Shown here in pieces: positions 25,680 to 44,607 of a DNA stretch of 64,000 nucleotides. Source of the DNA: Streptomyces qinzhouensis. Lineage in GTDB: Bacteria > Actinomycetota > Actinomycetes > Streptomycetales > Streptomycetaceae. The notes beneath the pieces are model-generated. The model was not told where the DNA came from. It saw only the letters and a list, made by a program, of their open reading frames with translations, and made no database searches. Where the stretch lies: assembly GCF_007856155.1 (NCBI RefSeq), contig NZ_CP042266.1:62001-126000 (forward strand). Direction: 5' to 3'. Each line of letters starts with the position of its first letter. Position 1 is the first letter of the stretch. Position numbers and translations under genes: made by a program.

Positions 25680-25689
25680 CCCTAGGGGG
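25680..25689 (+). promoter_or_regulatory. CCCTAGGGGG motif upstream of the aminomutase operon
   Basis: CCCTAGGGGG followed by TTC shares the CTAGGGG core with the other four sites between 21 and 43 kb. It precedes the beta-amino-acid-forming operon and a possible -10 box, so it is placed where an activator could work. Confidence 0.45.
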
Positions 25690-26030
25690 TTCTACGGGTG
25701 GCTGGCGGCGGGTGGTGAGGCCGACGATCAAATCCGTAGATACCAGCCGGCCGCCCACGGCGCTCCTGGAGCGCGTGACGAGGAAGCACTCGCCACCATG
25801 CCGCGTAGTCGTGTTCGCCGTACCGAGGCCTTCGCCGTTGCCGGGCCGGGCCGTGGTGGGCCGGGTTTCCCGGCGGGCCGGGCGGGTCCGGTGCGGTGCG
25901 GTGTGCCGGTTTCGGTGTCGTTACGGTCACCGGCCGAGGCGGCCTCCGGCGTCCCGGCACGGGGCGCCGGCAGGGCGTCCGCCCCGTCTTGTCCTCCCCT
26001 GTCGACGAAGCCTCACGGAAGAGATCCGCA

Positions 26031-27365
26031 ATGATGCCGCCGCTGGGCCCCACCCCTGTCCGGAGCCAGCGTTTTCGCGCGCTCGGTGTCCGGCAGGTCG
26101 ACGCCATCGCCGCGCGTTTTCCGCTCACCGGGGAGCAGGTGGCGACGGTCCGGCTGATTTCCCAGGTCCTGCCGTTCCGGGTCAACGAGTACACGCTGTC
26201 CGAACTCATCGACTGGGACCGGGTGCCCGACGACCCGATGTTCCGGATGGTGTTTCCCCAGCGCGGCATGTTGTCGCCGGGGGACGAGCGGTTGCTGACG
26301 GCGGCGACCGGGACCGGTGACCGGCAGGCGGTCGCGGCGGCGGTCAAGGAGATCCGGGGGCGTCTGAACCCGCACCCCTCCGGCCAGCAGGAGCTGAATG
26401 TGCCCCGGATCGGCGGCTCGCCCGCGCCGGGGCTGCAGCACAAGTACCGGGAGACGGTGCTCTACTTCCCCAGCCAGGGGCAGTCCTGCCATTCGTACTG
26501 CACCTACTGCTTCCGCTGGGCGCAGTTCGTGGGGGACGCCGATCTGCGGTTCGCGGCGCCGGGCCCGGAGGTTCTGGTCCGGTATCTGGGTGAGCATCCC
26601 GAGGTGCACGATGTGCTCGTCACGGGCGGCGATCCGATGATCATGGGTACGGACCGGCTGGTGGATCATCTGGAGCCGCTGCTGGGGGTGGAGTCGGTCC
26701 GGACGATCCGGATCGGCACCAAGTCGCTGGCGTACTGGCCGCAGCGTTTCGTCACCGACCAGGACGCGGACGATGTGCTGCGTTTCTTCGAGCGGGTGAC
26801 GGCCGGCGGGCGGACGCTGGCGGTGATGGCGCATTTCACCCATCCCCGGGAGCTGGGGACCGAGCTGGTGGCCAGGGCGCTGTCCCGGATCCGGGCGACC
26901 GGCGCGGTGGTGTACTGCCAGGCGCCGCTGATCGGGCGGATCAACGACTCCGCCGCGACGTGGAGTGCGCTGTGGCGGGCCGAGCTGGCCGCGGGGGCCG
27001 TGCCGTACTACATGTTCGTGGAGCGCGACACCGGGCCGTACGACTATTTCAAGGTGCCGCTGGCGAAGGCCGCCGAGGTGTTCGCCTCGGCCTACCGGAC
27101 GCTGCCGGGGCTGGCTCGGACGGTGCGCGGGCCGGTGATGTCCGCGACCCCGGGGAAGGTCGTGGTGGACGGCGTCGAGGAGAGTGCCGGGGGGCGGTTC
27201 TTCCAGCTGCGGATGCTCCAGGCGCGGGATCCCGCGCTGGTGGGCCGTCCTTTCCGAGCGTGTTACTCCCCCACCGCGGCCTGGCTGGACGAGTTGGAGC
27301 CGGCCGGTGACACACCGCACGATATCGCCGCCGCGGTCTGGGGCGGTGCCCCCGGCACGGCCTGA
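26031..27365 (+). CDS. Radical SAM, PLP-dependent 2,3-aminomutase (KamA family; probably glutamate- rather than lysine-specific)
   Basis: Moves an alpha-amino group to the beta carbon using SAM, a 4Fe-4S cluster and PLP. The 444-residue protein has the radical SAM motif C-H-S-Y-C-T-Y-C (C-x3-C-x2-C) near residue 150, and V-T-G-G-D-P for the SAM-binding glycines. Aligned by eye with lysine 2,3-aminomutase, the two aspartates that bind the lysine side chain are Arg (in Y-M-F-V-E-R-D) and Ser (in V-M-S-A-T-P-G). That argues against lysine and for an acidic substrate, as in glutamate 2,3-aminomutases such as IdnL4 of incednine biosynthesis. The ATG at 26031 follows GGAAGAG. A PLP enzyme gene starts 16 bases after its stop, so both probably supply a beta-amino acid polyketide starter. 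Confidence 0.85.
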   Translation: MMPPLGPTPVRSQRFRALGVRQVDAIAARFPLTGEQVATVRLISQVLPFRVNEYTLSELIDWDRVPDDPMFRMVFPQRGMLSPGDERLLTAATGTGDRQAVAAAVKEIRGRLNPHPSGQQELNVPRIGGSPAPGLQHKYRETVLYFPSQGQSCHSYCTYCFRWAQFVGDADLRFAAPGPEVLVRYLGEHPEVHDVLVTGGDPMIMGTDRLVDHLEPLLGVESVRTIRIGTKSLAYWPQRFVTDQDADDVLRFFERVTAGGRTLAVMAHFTHPRELGTELVARALSRIRATGAVVYCQAPLIGRINDSAATWSALWRAELAAGAVPYYMFVERDTGPYDYFKVPLAKAAEVFASAYRTLPGLARTVRGPVMSATPGKVVVDGVEESAGGRFFQLRMLQARDPALVGRPFRACYSPTAAWLDELEPAGDTPHDIAAAVWGGAPGTA

Positions 27366-27381
27366 CGGAAGGAAGTCTGCC

Positions 27382-28695
27382 GTGACCACCACGGTGAACC
27401 CGCTACTCACCGGGCCGGGGCTCCGGCCCGGGCCGGAGCCCGCGGTCCGGCCGATGTCGCCGAACCTGGCGCTCAACCAGCAGGTCGCCGAGCGCAGGGC
27501 GGCGGGCGAGGACATCGTCCATCTGGGCTTCGGCGAGTCCCGGCTGCCGGCCTTCGAGCCGCTGGTGGCGGCTCTGGTCGCCGGGGCGCGGCGCAACGCG
27601 TACGGCCCCGTTCAGGGTGATGCCGGGGTGCGGGCGGCGGTGGCCGGCTATTTCAGCCGCCGCCGGCTGCCGACGGACCCCGGCCAGGTGGTGGTCGCCC
27701 CGGGCAGCAAGCCGCTGCTGATGGCGCTCAACCTGGTGCTGCCGGGCGATGTGCTGATTCCCCGGCCGGCGTGGAACACGTACGCGCCGCAAGCGGCCCT
27801 GGCCGGGAGGCGTGCCGTCGCGGTGGCGATCCCCGCCGAGGCGGGCGGGGTACCCGATCCGGCCGAGCTGTGCCGGACCGTCGCCGCCGAGCGGCGCGCG
27901 GGCCGTGACCCGCGGACCGTGATCCTGACCCTTCCCGACAATCCCACCGGCACCCTGGCCCCGCCCGCCCTGATCCGGGAGATCTGCGCCGTCGCCGAGC
28001 GGGAGGACCTCACCGTCGTCTCCGACGAGATCTACCGGGACGTGGTCCACGATCCGGCCGTCCCCTTCCTCAGCCCGTGCGAGGTGGTCCCCCACCGGAC
28101 CGTGGTGACCAGCGGGCTGTCCAAGAGTCTGGCGCTCGGCGGCTGGCGTATCGGGGTGGCCCGTTTCCCCGCCGACGGGCCGGGGCGGATGCTGCGGGAC
28201 CAGGTCCTCTCGGTCGCCAGCGAGGTGTGGTCGACCCTGGCCGCGCCCATGCAGGAGGTCGCCGCCTACGCGTTCGCCGAACCGCCGGAGCTGCGGGCCC
28301 ATCTCGCCGCCGGGGCCCGCCTCCACGGGGCCGTGGCCCGGGCGGTGCACGCCGTCTTCACCGGGGCCGGAGCGGTCTGCCGGCCCCCGGCCGGGGGGTT
28401 CTACGTCTACCCCGACTTCGAGCCGCTGCGGCCGGTGCTCGCCGCCAAGGGGGTCGTCGACTCGCCGTCGCTGGCTCGCTGTCTGCTGGACCGCGGTGGT
28501 CTGGCCGTCCTGGCCGGGCATCTTCTGGGCGACGACGTCGGCGCGCTGCGTTTCAAGGCCGCCACCAGCATGCTGTACGGCGATACGCCCGCGCTGCAGT
28601 GGCAGGCGCTGCGCTCCGACACGCCCCTGACGCTGCCTCATGTCGCGGCGGGGCTGCGCAGGATCGAGGACGGGGTGCGCCGCCTGGTGTCCTGA
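27382..28695 (+). CDS. Fold-type I PLP aminotransferase-like enzyme (candidate beta-glutamate decarboxylase or transaminase)
   Basis: This 437-residue class I aminotransferase-fold protein has L-P-D-N-P-T-G near residue 193, V-S-D-E-I-Y-R near 213, and the PLP lysine in S-G-L-S-K-S-L-A-L-G-G-W-R near 247. Its GTG start follows GGAAGGAAG by about 8 bases. It is in an operon with the 2,3-aminomutase. In incednine biosynthesis a PLP enzyme (IdnL3) removes the beta-carboxylate of beta-glutamate to give 3-aminobutyrate. A partner role of that kind is a reasonable inference, but ordinary transamination or decarboxylation of another amino acid cannot be excluded by sequence. It converges with the PKS gene across a GC repeat tract. 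Confidence 0.85.
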   Translation: MTTTVNPLLTGPGLRPGPEPAVRPMSPNLALNQQVAERRAAGEDIVHLGFGESRLPAFEPLVAALVAGARRNAYGPVQGDAGVRAAVAGYFSRRRLPTDPGQVVVAPGSKPLLMALNLVLPGDVLIPRPAWNTYAPQAALAGRRAVAVAIPAEAGGVPDPAELCRTVAAERRAGRDPRTVILTLPDNPTGTLAPPALIREICAVAEREDLTVVSDEIYRDVVHDPAVPFLSPCEVVPHRTVVTSGLSKSLALGGWRIGVARFPADGPGRMLRDQVLSVASEVWSTLAAPMQEVAAYAFAEPPELRAHLAAGARLHGAVARAVHAVFTGAGAVCRPPAGGFYVYPDFEPLRPVLAAKGVVDSPSLARCLLDRGGLAVLAGHLLGDDVGALRFKAATSMLYGDTPALQWQALRSDTPLTLPHVAAGLRRIEDGVRRLVS

Positions 28696-28698
28696 CAG

Positions 28699-28732
28699 CC
28701 CCGGCCCCGGCCCCGGCCCCGGCCCCGGCCCG
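28699..28732. repeat. Tandem CCCCGG hexamer tract
   Basis: Five to six copies of CCCCGG follow directly on the aminotransferase stop, in the 149-bp convergent gap with the PKS gene. It may form strong secondary structure and act as a terminator. No spacer structure resembling CRISPR. Confidence 0.7.
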
Positions 28733-28844
28733 GCTTCGGCTTCGGGCGGGGCCGGGTTTCGGCTTCGGGCGGTGGGGGCGCGGTCACCCGCGCGTCGCCG
28801 CCCGGTGTCCCCGAGGGGCCCGGGCGGCGGCGGGTGGTGGGGGG

Positions 28845-39482
<10,638 letters not shown>

Positions 39483-39500
39483 GGGCGTACTCCCTCGGTC

Positions 39501-39699
39501 GTGTCTGACAAATAGCGTCGTCCGCCCGGAGGGCGGGGCCTGCGGCGGTCGGTGCGTGCAATCGCAAGGCGGAGGTTTCCCTCGTACTGGACGTACTTGG
39601 GAAATCCCGACAACGCTGGGGGCACCTCCCGTGCCCGAAGGGCACAGGGGGAGAGTGTGCGTGCCGGGCGTCGCGGGCCAGACGGGATTTGTCAGACAC
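39501..39699. mobile_element. MITE-like element with 13-bp terminal inverted repeats
   Basis: GTGTCTGACAAAT at 39501-39513 is exactly inverted at 39687-39699, bounding 199 bp with no coding capacity. Inside are nested inverted repeats, including TTTCCC--GTAC against GTAC--GGGAAA and a CCGCCC/GGGCGG hairpin. The size, perfect ends and internal palindromes are those of a non-autonomous mobile element; similar repeats are, to my recollection, common in Streptomyces intergenic regions. It begins 18 bp upstream of the PKS start and separates the PKS from the adenylating-enzyme gene on the same strand. No clear target duplication is visible. Confidence 0.65.
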
Positions 39700-39731
39700 G
39701 GCCTGGCGAGGGCGAGCGGTGTGGGCGGGGG

Positions 39732-41339
39732 TCAAGGCCGGGGCGGCAGGAGGGCGCCGAGCGCCGCGCGGTCGACCTTGCCGTTGGGGGTCAGCGGGAA
39801 CGTGTCCACCACGTGCAGGTGGTGCGGGACCATGTAGGCGGGCAGTACGGTGCGGACGAAGGCGGCGACGTCCTTGGGGTCCGGTGCCGAGGCCCGGGTG
39901 CTGTGGGTGACGAAGGCGTGCAGCCGCGGCTCGTCGTCGTCGTGGGCGAGGACCGCGGCGACCGCGCCGGTGATGCCGGGGAATGCGGCGACCCGTCCTT
40001 CCACCTCGCCGAGTTCTACCCGGTTGCCGCGGATCTGTACCTGGGAGTCGGCGCGGCCGTGGAAGTAGAGGTCTCCGTCCGGGCCCAGGGACGCGAGGTC
40101 GCCGGTTTTCAGCACCAGCCGTCCCGATGCGGGGTCGAGCGGGTCGGGAACGAGGGTGGTGCGGGTGGTTTCGGGGTCGTTCCAGTAGCCGCTGAACAGC
40201 GAGGTGCTGCGCAGATGGATTTCGCCGACCGGCCCGGGTTCGTCCACGATCCGGCCGTCGGCGGCGATCAGTGTCATTTCGGCGCCCGGGACGGCGGAGC
40301 CGATCGACAGGCGTACCGCGTCGGGCGGCAGCGGGTTCGGCAGCCGGGTGAGGGAGATGGCCATCACCTCGGTGGGGCCGTACAGGTTGAGGAATTGCGC
40401 GGTGGGCAGCAGTTCCTGGAGGCGGCGCAGTTCGTCGGGGGGGAAGGCCTCTCCGGAGAAGAGGACGCCGCGTACGGTTTCGCTCCGTCCCAGTTCGGCC
40501 AGCATGCCGGGCTCGTGGCGCAGGACCGGCCGCCACAGCGAGGGCACGGCGTTGATCCGGGTCGCTCCGGTTTCGCGCAGGAATGCCAGGAAGCGGCGCG
40601 GCCAGGAGAGCCGGTCGTGCGGTACGGGTATCAGTGCCGCGCCGTGGCTGAGGGCGAATCCGATGTCGAAGAGCGCGAAGTCGAACTGGAGTGGTGCGGT
40701 GCCGGCGACCCGGTCGTCGGGGGTGAGGATGGAGTAGGTCCGCACGCCCCGCAGGAACGAGACGACGCCGCGGTGGCTCATGGCGACGCCTTTGGGCCGG
40801 CCGGTGGTGCCGGAGGTGAAGATGATGTAGGCGGTGTCGACGGGTGTGACGGTACGGCGGCGGCGTGGGCCGCGCGGTGCGGGCGGGCGCTCGATCGTGA
40901 GGCCGGCGGGGCCGATGCGGCCGGTGCCGACCGGTGCCGGGATGCCGGTGCGCCGGCCGCCTTCGGCCTGGAGGTGGAGGGCGGGCTCGGCGCCGTCGAT
41001 GATCGCCCGCAGGCGTTCGTCGGGCAGCTGGGGGGTGACGGGGACGAAGGGCAGTCCCAGGGTCGCGCAGGCCAGGAGCGCCGCTATGGCGTCGGCGCTG
41101 GTGTCGGACTCGATGAGGACCCGGTCGCCGACGTCGAGCCCGAGGGCGCCGAGGGTTTCGGCGCAGGCGTCGGTGCGCTCGGCGAGTTCGCCGTAGGTGA
41201 GGGTTTCCAGGCCGCCGCCGGGTGCGGCCTGGATCACGGCGGGCCGGTGGGGTGCCGTGGCCGCTCCGGCGAGGAGGTAGGTCCGGAGGTTGTCCACGGA
41301 GGCGTGCGCGCGGGGCGGACGCGGTCCGAACGGGTTCAT
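39732..41339 (-). CDS. Discrete AMP-forming acyl/aminoacyl ligase (adenylation enzyme; macrolactam starter set)
   Basis: This 535-residue ANL-superfamily enzyme has the A3 motif F-T-S-G-T-T-G-R-P-K-G near residue 165, an A4 region with the substrate-binding aspartate (F-D-F-A-L-F-D), A5 L-Y-G-P-T-E, A8-like V-Q-I-R-G-N-R-V-E-L-G and the catalytic lysine in P-N-G-K-V-D-R-A. No carrier domain is attached. Vicenistatin-type macrolactam pathways use two discrete adenylating enzymes: one loads the beta-amino acid on a small ACP, and one caps its amine with an amino acid. This could be either; sequence alone does not tell which. The ATG at 41339 is chosen over a start 22 codons upstream. It is probably co-transcribed with the PKS from a promoter near the CCCTAGGGG site at 41441. 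Confidence 0.88.
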   Translation of the reverse strand: MNPFGPRPPRAHASVDNLRTYLLAGAATAPHRPAVIQAAPGGGLETLTYGELAERTDACAETLGALGLDVGDRVLIESDTSADAIAALLACATLGLPFVPVTPQLPDERLRAIIDGAEPALHLQAEGGRRTGIPAPVGTGRIGPAGLTIERPPAPRGPRRRRTVTPVDTAYIIFTSGTTGRPKGVAMSHRGVVSFLRGVRTYSILTPDDRVAGTAPLQFDFALFDIGFALSHGAALIPVPHDRLSWPRRFLAFLRETGATRINAVPSLWRPVLRHEPGMLAELGRSETVRGVLFSGEAFPPDELRRLQELLPTAQFLNLYGPTEVMAISLTRLPNPLPPDAVRLSIGSAVPGAEMTLIAADGRIVDEPGPVGEIHLRSTSLFSGYWNDPETTRTTLVPDPLDPASGRLVLKTGDLASLGPDGDLYFHGRADSQVQIRGNRVELGEVEGRVAAFPGITGAVAAVLAHDDDEPRLHAFVTHSTRASAPDPKDVAAFVRTVLPAYMVPHHLHVVDTFPLTPNGKVDRAALGALLPPRP

Positions 41340-41440
41340 GCGCCGCCCTTTCCGATTGCCGACGAAATAGCGGACTGTTTCTAACAGAGCGCATTTGGTC
41401 GCCACAAGAACTGCCGGTCACCCGGCGGCCGGTTAGGGGG

Positions 41441-41450
41441 CCCTAGGGGT
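41441..41450. promoter_or_regulatory. CCCTAGGGGT motif in a divergent promoter region
   Basis: The 230-bp gap between the divergent adenylase/PKS unit and the acyltransferase gene contains CCCTAGGGGT, with a second partial copy, TTAGGGGG, at 41433-41440. It is one of five CTAGGGG-core sites in the middle block and could serve promoters in both directions. Confidence 0.45.
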
Positions 41451-41569
41451 TATGCGGCGAGAGAGGTGCGCACAAGACTATCCGGAAATTGGTGCCGTAC
41501 GGAGCGGCCTGCCGTGCCGGGGCCCGCCGAATAGCGGTGCGGGAAATTCCGGCGAACCGGGGAGGAAGA

Positions 41570-42544
41570 ATGACGGAGGGAAAGTCGGCGATTGTCTTTC
41601 CCGGAATCGGTCCGGTCCGGCTGGCGGACTCGGCGCGTTTCCTCAGCGCTCATCCGGTGGCGCGCGGTTTCGTCGCCGAGGCGGAGGAGGTGCTGGGGTA
41701 CCGGCTGCTCGACCGGTACCGGGAGGCGGAGGCCGGCGGCGGGGCGGGGGCGTTTCCGGAGCCGGCGCGGATCGCGTTCCTGGTGGGCTGTCTGGCGCTG
41801 GCGGAGTGGGCGGTCGCCGAGCACGGTGTGCGGCCGGTTGCCTGTGCGGGCGCCAGTTTCGGCGGGACGGCCGCGGCGGTGCGGGCCGGGGCGCTGGGCT
41901 TCGCGGACGCGGTGTGGGTGACCGCCGAGTGGGGGCGCCGGGCGGATGCCTACTTCGCGCGGGAGCACCGTGATGTCGTCACTCAGTCGTTCGCCCGGGT
42001 GCCGGCGGACCGGCTGGCCGAGATCCGGGGGGAGCTGGACGCGCGCGGTGAGTGGAACGAGGTGGCCTGCCGGGTGGACCGTGATTTTCATCTGCTGTCG
42101 GTGCGCGAGGGTGTGCTGGACTGGCTCCAGGGCAGGCTGCGGGCGGCCGGTGGGCTGCCGTTGTATGTGATGCGGCCGCCGATGCACTCGCCGGCGTTCC
42201 GGGCGTTGCGGCAGGAGATGGCGGCCGAGGTGTTCGCGGGCGTGTCGTTCGGTGACCCGCAGGTGCCTGTGGTGTCCGATCACGACGGTTCGCTGGTGGA
42301 GACGGCGGCCGGGGTCGGGGAGCTGCTGCTGGATGCGGCGGTGCGGCCGGTGCGGTGGCCGGCGGTCGTCTCGGCGCTGGGGGCGCTGGGCGTCCGGCGG
42401 GCTTTTGTCACCGGTCAGGACGCGCTGTGGGGCCGGGTGGAGATCATGACCGAGGCGTTCGAGGTGGTCGCCGTGAAGCCGGCGACGGCGATGCGGCCGC
42501 GCCGGCGCTATGTGTTCGCCCAGGAGGGGTCAGCCGGCGGGTGA
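41570..42544 (+). CDS. Discrete acyltransferase (VinK-like), loads starter onto the PKS
   Basis: This 324-residue single-domain acyltransferase of the malonyl-transferase fold has the serine nucleophile in C-A-G-A-S-F-G-G near residue 97 and the partner histidine in P-P-M-H-S-P-A-F near 205. The N-terminal F-P-G-I-G-P replaces the usual F-P-G-Q-G-S. These departures fit VinK-type enzymes, which move an aminoacyl-beta-aminoacyl group between a small ACP and the PKS loading ACP rather than using malonyl-CoA. The ATG at 41570 follows GGAGGAAG. Its 3' end overlaps the convergent ACP gene by 15 bp, and the PKS in this cluster has exactly the acceptor it would need. Confidence 0.85.
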   Translation: MTEGKSAIVFPGIGPVRLADSARFLSAHPVARGFVAEAEEVLGYRLLDRYREAEAGGGAGAFPEPARIAFLVGCLALAEWAVAEHGVRPVACAGASFGGTAAAVRAGALGFADAVWVTAEWGRRADAYFAREHRDVVTQSFARVPADRLAEIRGELDARGEWNEVACRVDRDFHLLSVREGVLDWLQGRLRAAGGLPLYVMRPPMHSPAFRALRQEMAAEVFAGVSFGDPQVPVVSDHDGSLVETAAGVGELLLDAAVRPVRWPAVVSALGALGVRRAFVTGQDALWGRVEIMTEAFEVVAVKPATAMRPRRRYVFAQEGSAGG

Positions 42545-42778
42545 GCGCATGGCCGCGAGCGTGTCCCACAGGACGCCGGGGGTGGCGAAGTTGTCGAGGT
42601 GCAGGGCGTCGTCGACGAAGCGCACGCCGTAGGTCTGTTCCAGCGAGGACAGCAGTTCGACGACCCCGAGGGAATCGAGGCCGAAGTCCCGCAGGCTGGT
42701 TTCGGCGGTGATGACATCGCCGTCCTCCAGCAGGGAAAGGTGCTTGCGGAGCAATTGCTCGAACGGTTCGTCCCACAT
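42530..42778 (-). CDS. Discrete acyl carrier protein (starter-unit carrier)
   Basis: An 82-residue carrier protein with the phosphopantetheine serine in F-G-L-D-S-L-G-V-V-E-L-L near residue 36 and the expected four-helix pattern. AGAGGAG lies upstream of the ATG. It is divergent from the adenylation enzyme at 42914 and convergent with the acyltransferase. It is therefore the likely carrier on which the beta-amino acid is loaded and capped before transfer to the PKS, like VinL or IdnL6. The PPTase encoded at 47690-48364 could activate it. Confidence 0.92.
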   Translation of the reverse strand: MWDEPFEQLLRKHLSLLEDGDVITAETSLRDFGLDSLGVVELLSSLEQTYGVRFVDDALHLDNFATPGVLWDTLAAMRSPAG

Positions 42779-42876
42779 ATCGGCTCCTCTTTGTCCCGGT
42801 TTTCTGTTTGTTCTGTCGGGATTTTCCGAACGGTCGGCTTCGCGGTCAACGTAATCCTCCCCCGGGCCGGCCGGGC

Positions 42877-42884
42877 ACCCCTAG
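42877..42884. promoter_or_regulatory. CCCCTAGC motif between the divergent ACP and adenylation genes
   Basis: ACCCCTAG on the plus strand (CTAGGGGT on the minus strand) lies about 100 bases from the ACP start and 30 bases from the adenylation-enzyme start. It matches the CTAGGGG core found at four other intergenic sites of the middle block but lacks the full palindrome. Confidence 0.4.
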
Positions 42885-42913
42885 CCACCCCATTCTTTTC
42901 GCGGAGACGGGAA

Positions 42914-44416
42914 ATGACCGAGACACCTACGGCCGGAAACGGTCTGCACGAGCGGTTTCTGCGGGGCCTGGCGCTGTCGCCGGGCGGGACCGCGGTGTGC
43001 GTGGACGGCACCAGCGTGACCTACGAGGAACTGCACGGGCTGGCGCTGCGCCGGGCGGGGGCGCTGGCCGCCCTGGCCGGTGCGGGGCCGCAGCGGGTCG
43101 CCGTGCTGGCGGACAAGGGGGTGAGCGCGTACGCCGGGATTCTGGCGGCGCTGTACGCGGGGGCGGCGGTCGTGCCGCTGAGTCCCCGGTTCCCCGCCGG
43201 GCGGACCCGTTCCATGCTGGAGGCCGCCGGGGTGGGGGCGGTCGTCGCCGACGGGGCGGGGCGGGCCGCGCTGGCGGCGGCCGGGCTGGACCTGCCGGTG
43301 CTGGACGAGGGCGCTTCGGCGCCCGCGCTCACCGCGCCGGTGGCCGTACGGCCGTCCGATGTGGCCTATGTGCTGTTCACTTCGGGTTCGACCGGCCGCC
43401 CGAAGGGGGTGCCGGTGACCCACGGCGCCAACCTGCACTACTTCCGTCTCCTGGACGAGCGGTACGACTTCGGGCCCGGTGATGTGTTCTCCCAGTATTT
43501 CGGCCTCAACTTCGACTGTGCGATGTTCGAGCTGTTCGGTGCCTGGGGACATGGGGCGGTGCTGCAGGCCGTTCCGCCGGCGGCGCACCGGGATCTGCCG
43601 GCGTTCGTCACCGAGCGGGGGATGACGGTGTGGTTCTCCGTGCCCGGCGCCATCGCGTTCACCCGGCGGATGGGCGGTCTGGCGCCGGGGGCGATGCCGA
43701 CGCTGCGGTGGAGCCTGTTCGCCGGGGAGGCGCTGCTGTGCCCGGACGCGGCGGACTGGCAGGCCGCCGCGCCCCGGTCGAGGGTCGAGAACCTGTACGG
43801 GCCGACGGAGCTGACGATCACCGTCGCCGGGCACCGCTGGTCGCCAAAGGCCTCGGCGCGGCGGGCGGTGAACGGTGTGGTCCCGATCGGCCGGCTCCAC
43901 GCCGGTCATGAACTGCTGCTGCTGGACGGGGAGGAGGAGTCCGCGGTCGAGGGTGATCTGTGTGTTTCGGGGCCGCAGTCGACGTCCGGCTATCTCGATG
44001 CCGGGGACGACGCGGGCCGTTTCTTCGAGCGTCACGGCCGGCGCTGGTACCGGACGGGTGACCGGGTGCGGCTTCTGGACGACGGCGAGCTGGTGTATCT
44101 GGGCCGGATGGACGCCCAGGTGCAGATTCAGGGCTTCCGGGTCGAGCCGGCCGAGGTCGACCACGCGGTGCGGCAGTGCGCCGGGGTGCAGAACGCGGCC
44201 GCGGTGACCCGGCCGGCCCCGGGCGGCGGTCTGGAGCTGGTCGTCTACTACACCGGCGAGCGGGTCCCCGCGGCGGCGCTGCGCCGTGAGCTGGCGGCGC
44301 GGCTGCCGGAGGCGATCGTGCCCAAGGTGTTCCGGCATGTGGCGGAGTTTCCGCTGAACGCCAACCGCAAGATCGACCGCAGGCGGCTGGCGGCCGAGGC
44401 GGCACGGCCCGACTGA
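42914..44416 (+). CDS. Discrete adenylation enzyme (probable beta-amino acid or capping amino acid activation)
   Basis: This 500-residue stand-alone NRPS-type adenylation enzyme shows A3 F-T-S-G-S-T-G-R-P-K-G near residue 155, A4 with a conserved aspartate (L-N-F-D-C-A-M-F-E-L-F), A5 L-Y-G-P-T-E, A7 Y-R-T-G-D, A8 V-Q-I-Q-G-F-R-V-E and the catalytic lysine in N-R-K-I-D-R-R. It resembles DltA-type small amino acid ligases and the VinN/IdnL1 group. Placed divergently from the small ACP, it most likely loads the beta-amino acid, or the protecting amino acid, onto that carrier. GGAGACGGGAA precedes the ATG at 42914. Confidence 0.9.
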   Translation: MTETPTAGNGLHERFLRGLALSPGGTAVCVDGTSVTYEELHGLALRRAGALAALAGAGPQRVAVLADKGVSAYAGILAALYAGAAVVPLSPRFPAGRTRSMLEAAGVGAVVADGAGRAALAAAGLDLPVLDEGASAPALTAPVAVRPSDVAYVLFTSGSTGRPKGVPVTHGANLHYFRLLDERYDFGPGDVFSQYFGLNFDCAMFELFGAWGHGAVLQAVPPAAHRDLPAFVTERGMTVWFSVPGAIAFTRRMGGLAPGAMPTLRWSLFAGEALLCPDAADWQAAAPRSRVENLYGPTELTITVAGHRWSPKASARRAVNGVVPIGRLHAGHELLLLDGEEESAVEGDLCVSGPQSTSGYLDAGDDAGRFFERHGRRWYRTGDRVRLLDDGELVYLGRMDAQVQIQGFRVEPAEVDHAVRQCAGVQNAAAVTRPAPGGGLELVVYYTGERVPAAALRRELAARLPEAIVPKVFRHVAEFPLNANRKIDRRRLAAEAARPD

Positions 44417-44607
44417 GGCCCCGGCCCCGCCACCCGGATGCCCGGGGCGCCCCGGAGGCCGGGGCGGGGTGTCCGGTGCCCGGCGGTTCGCGGGCTGTGC
44501 GGGCCGGCCGGCGGCGGGGGGTCGTACCGCGATCAACCGATCGGCTGATTCCCCTTCTGGCGCGATGGGCGATGTGGCGGGGGCCGCCGGCGCGCGAAGC
44601 TCTGCGC

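Larger units (their letters stand above)
25481..26030. promoter_or_regulatory. Promoter region of the aminomutase operon
   Basis: These 550 bases carry no gene I can support. They contain the terminator-like hairpin at 25549-25571, the CCCTAGGGGG motif at 25680-25689 and, about 45 bases later, a TAGATA -10-like element (25737-25742). That would give the aminomutase mRNA a leader of roughly 280 bases. Confidence 0.4.

Noticed and set aside
25481-26030. N-terminal extension of the aminomutase starting at 25896
   Set aside because: The extra 45 codons are low-complexity and lack family similarity; the ATG at 26031 has a ribosome site and gives the normal length.
26031-27365. Lysine 2,3-aminomutase making beta-lysine
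   Set aside because: The two aspartates that bind lysine's side chain are replaced by Arg and Ser, and the neighbouring genes fit a beta-amino-acid polyketide starter rather than beta-lysine transfer.
28699-28732. CRISPR-like repeat array
   Set aside because: The repeats are contiguous hexamers without spacers and no cas genes are present; no CRISPR array was found anywhere in the window.
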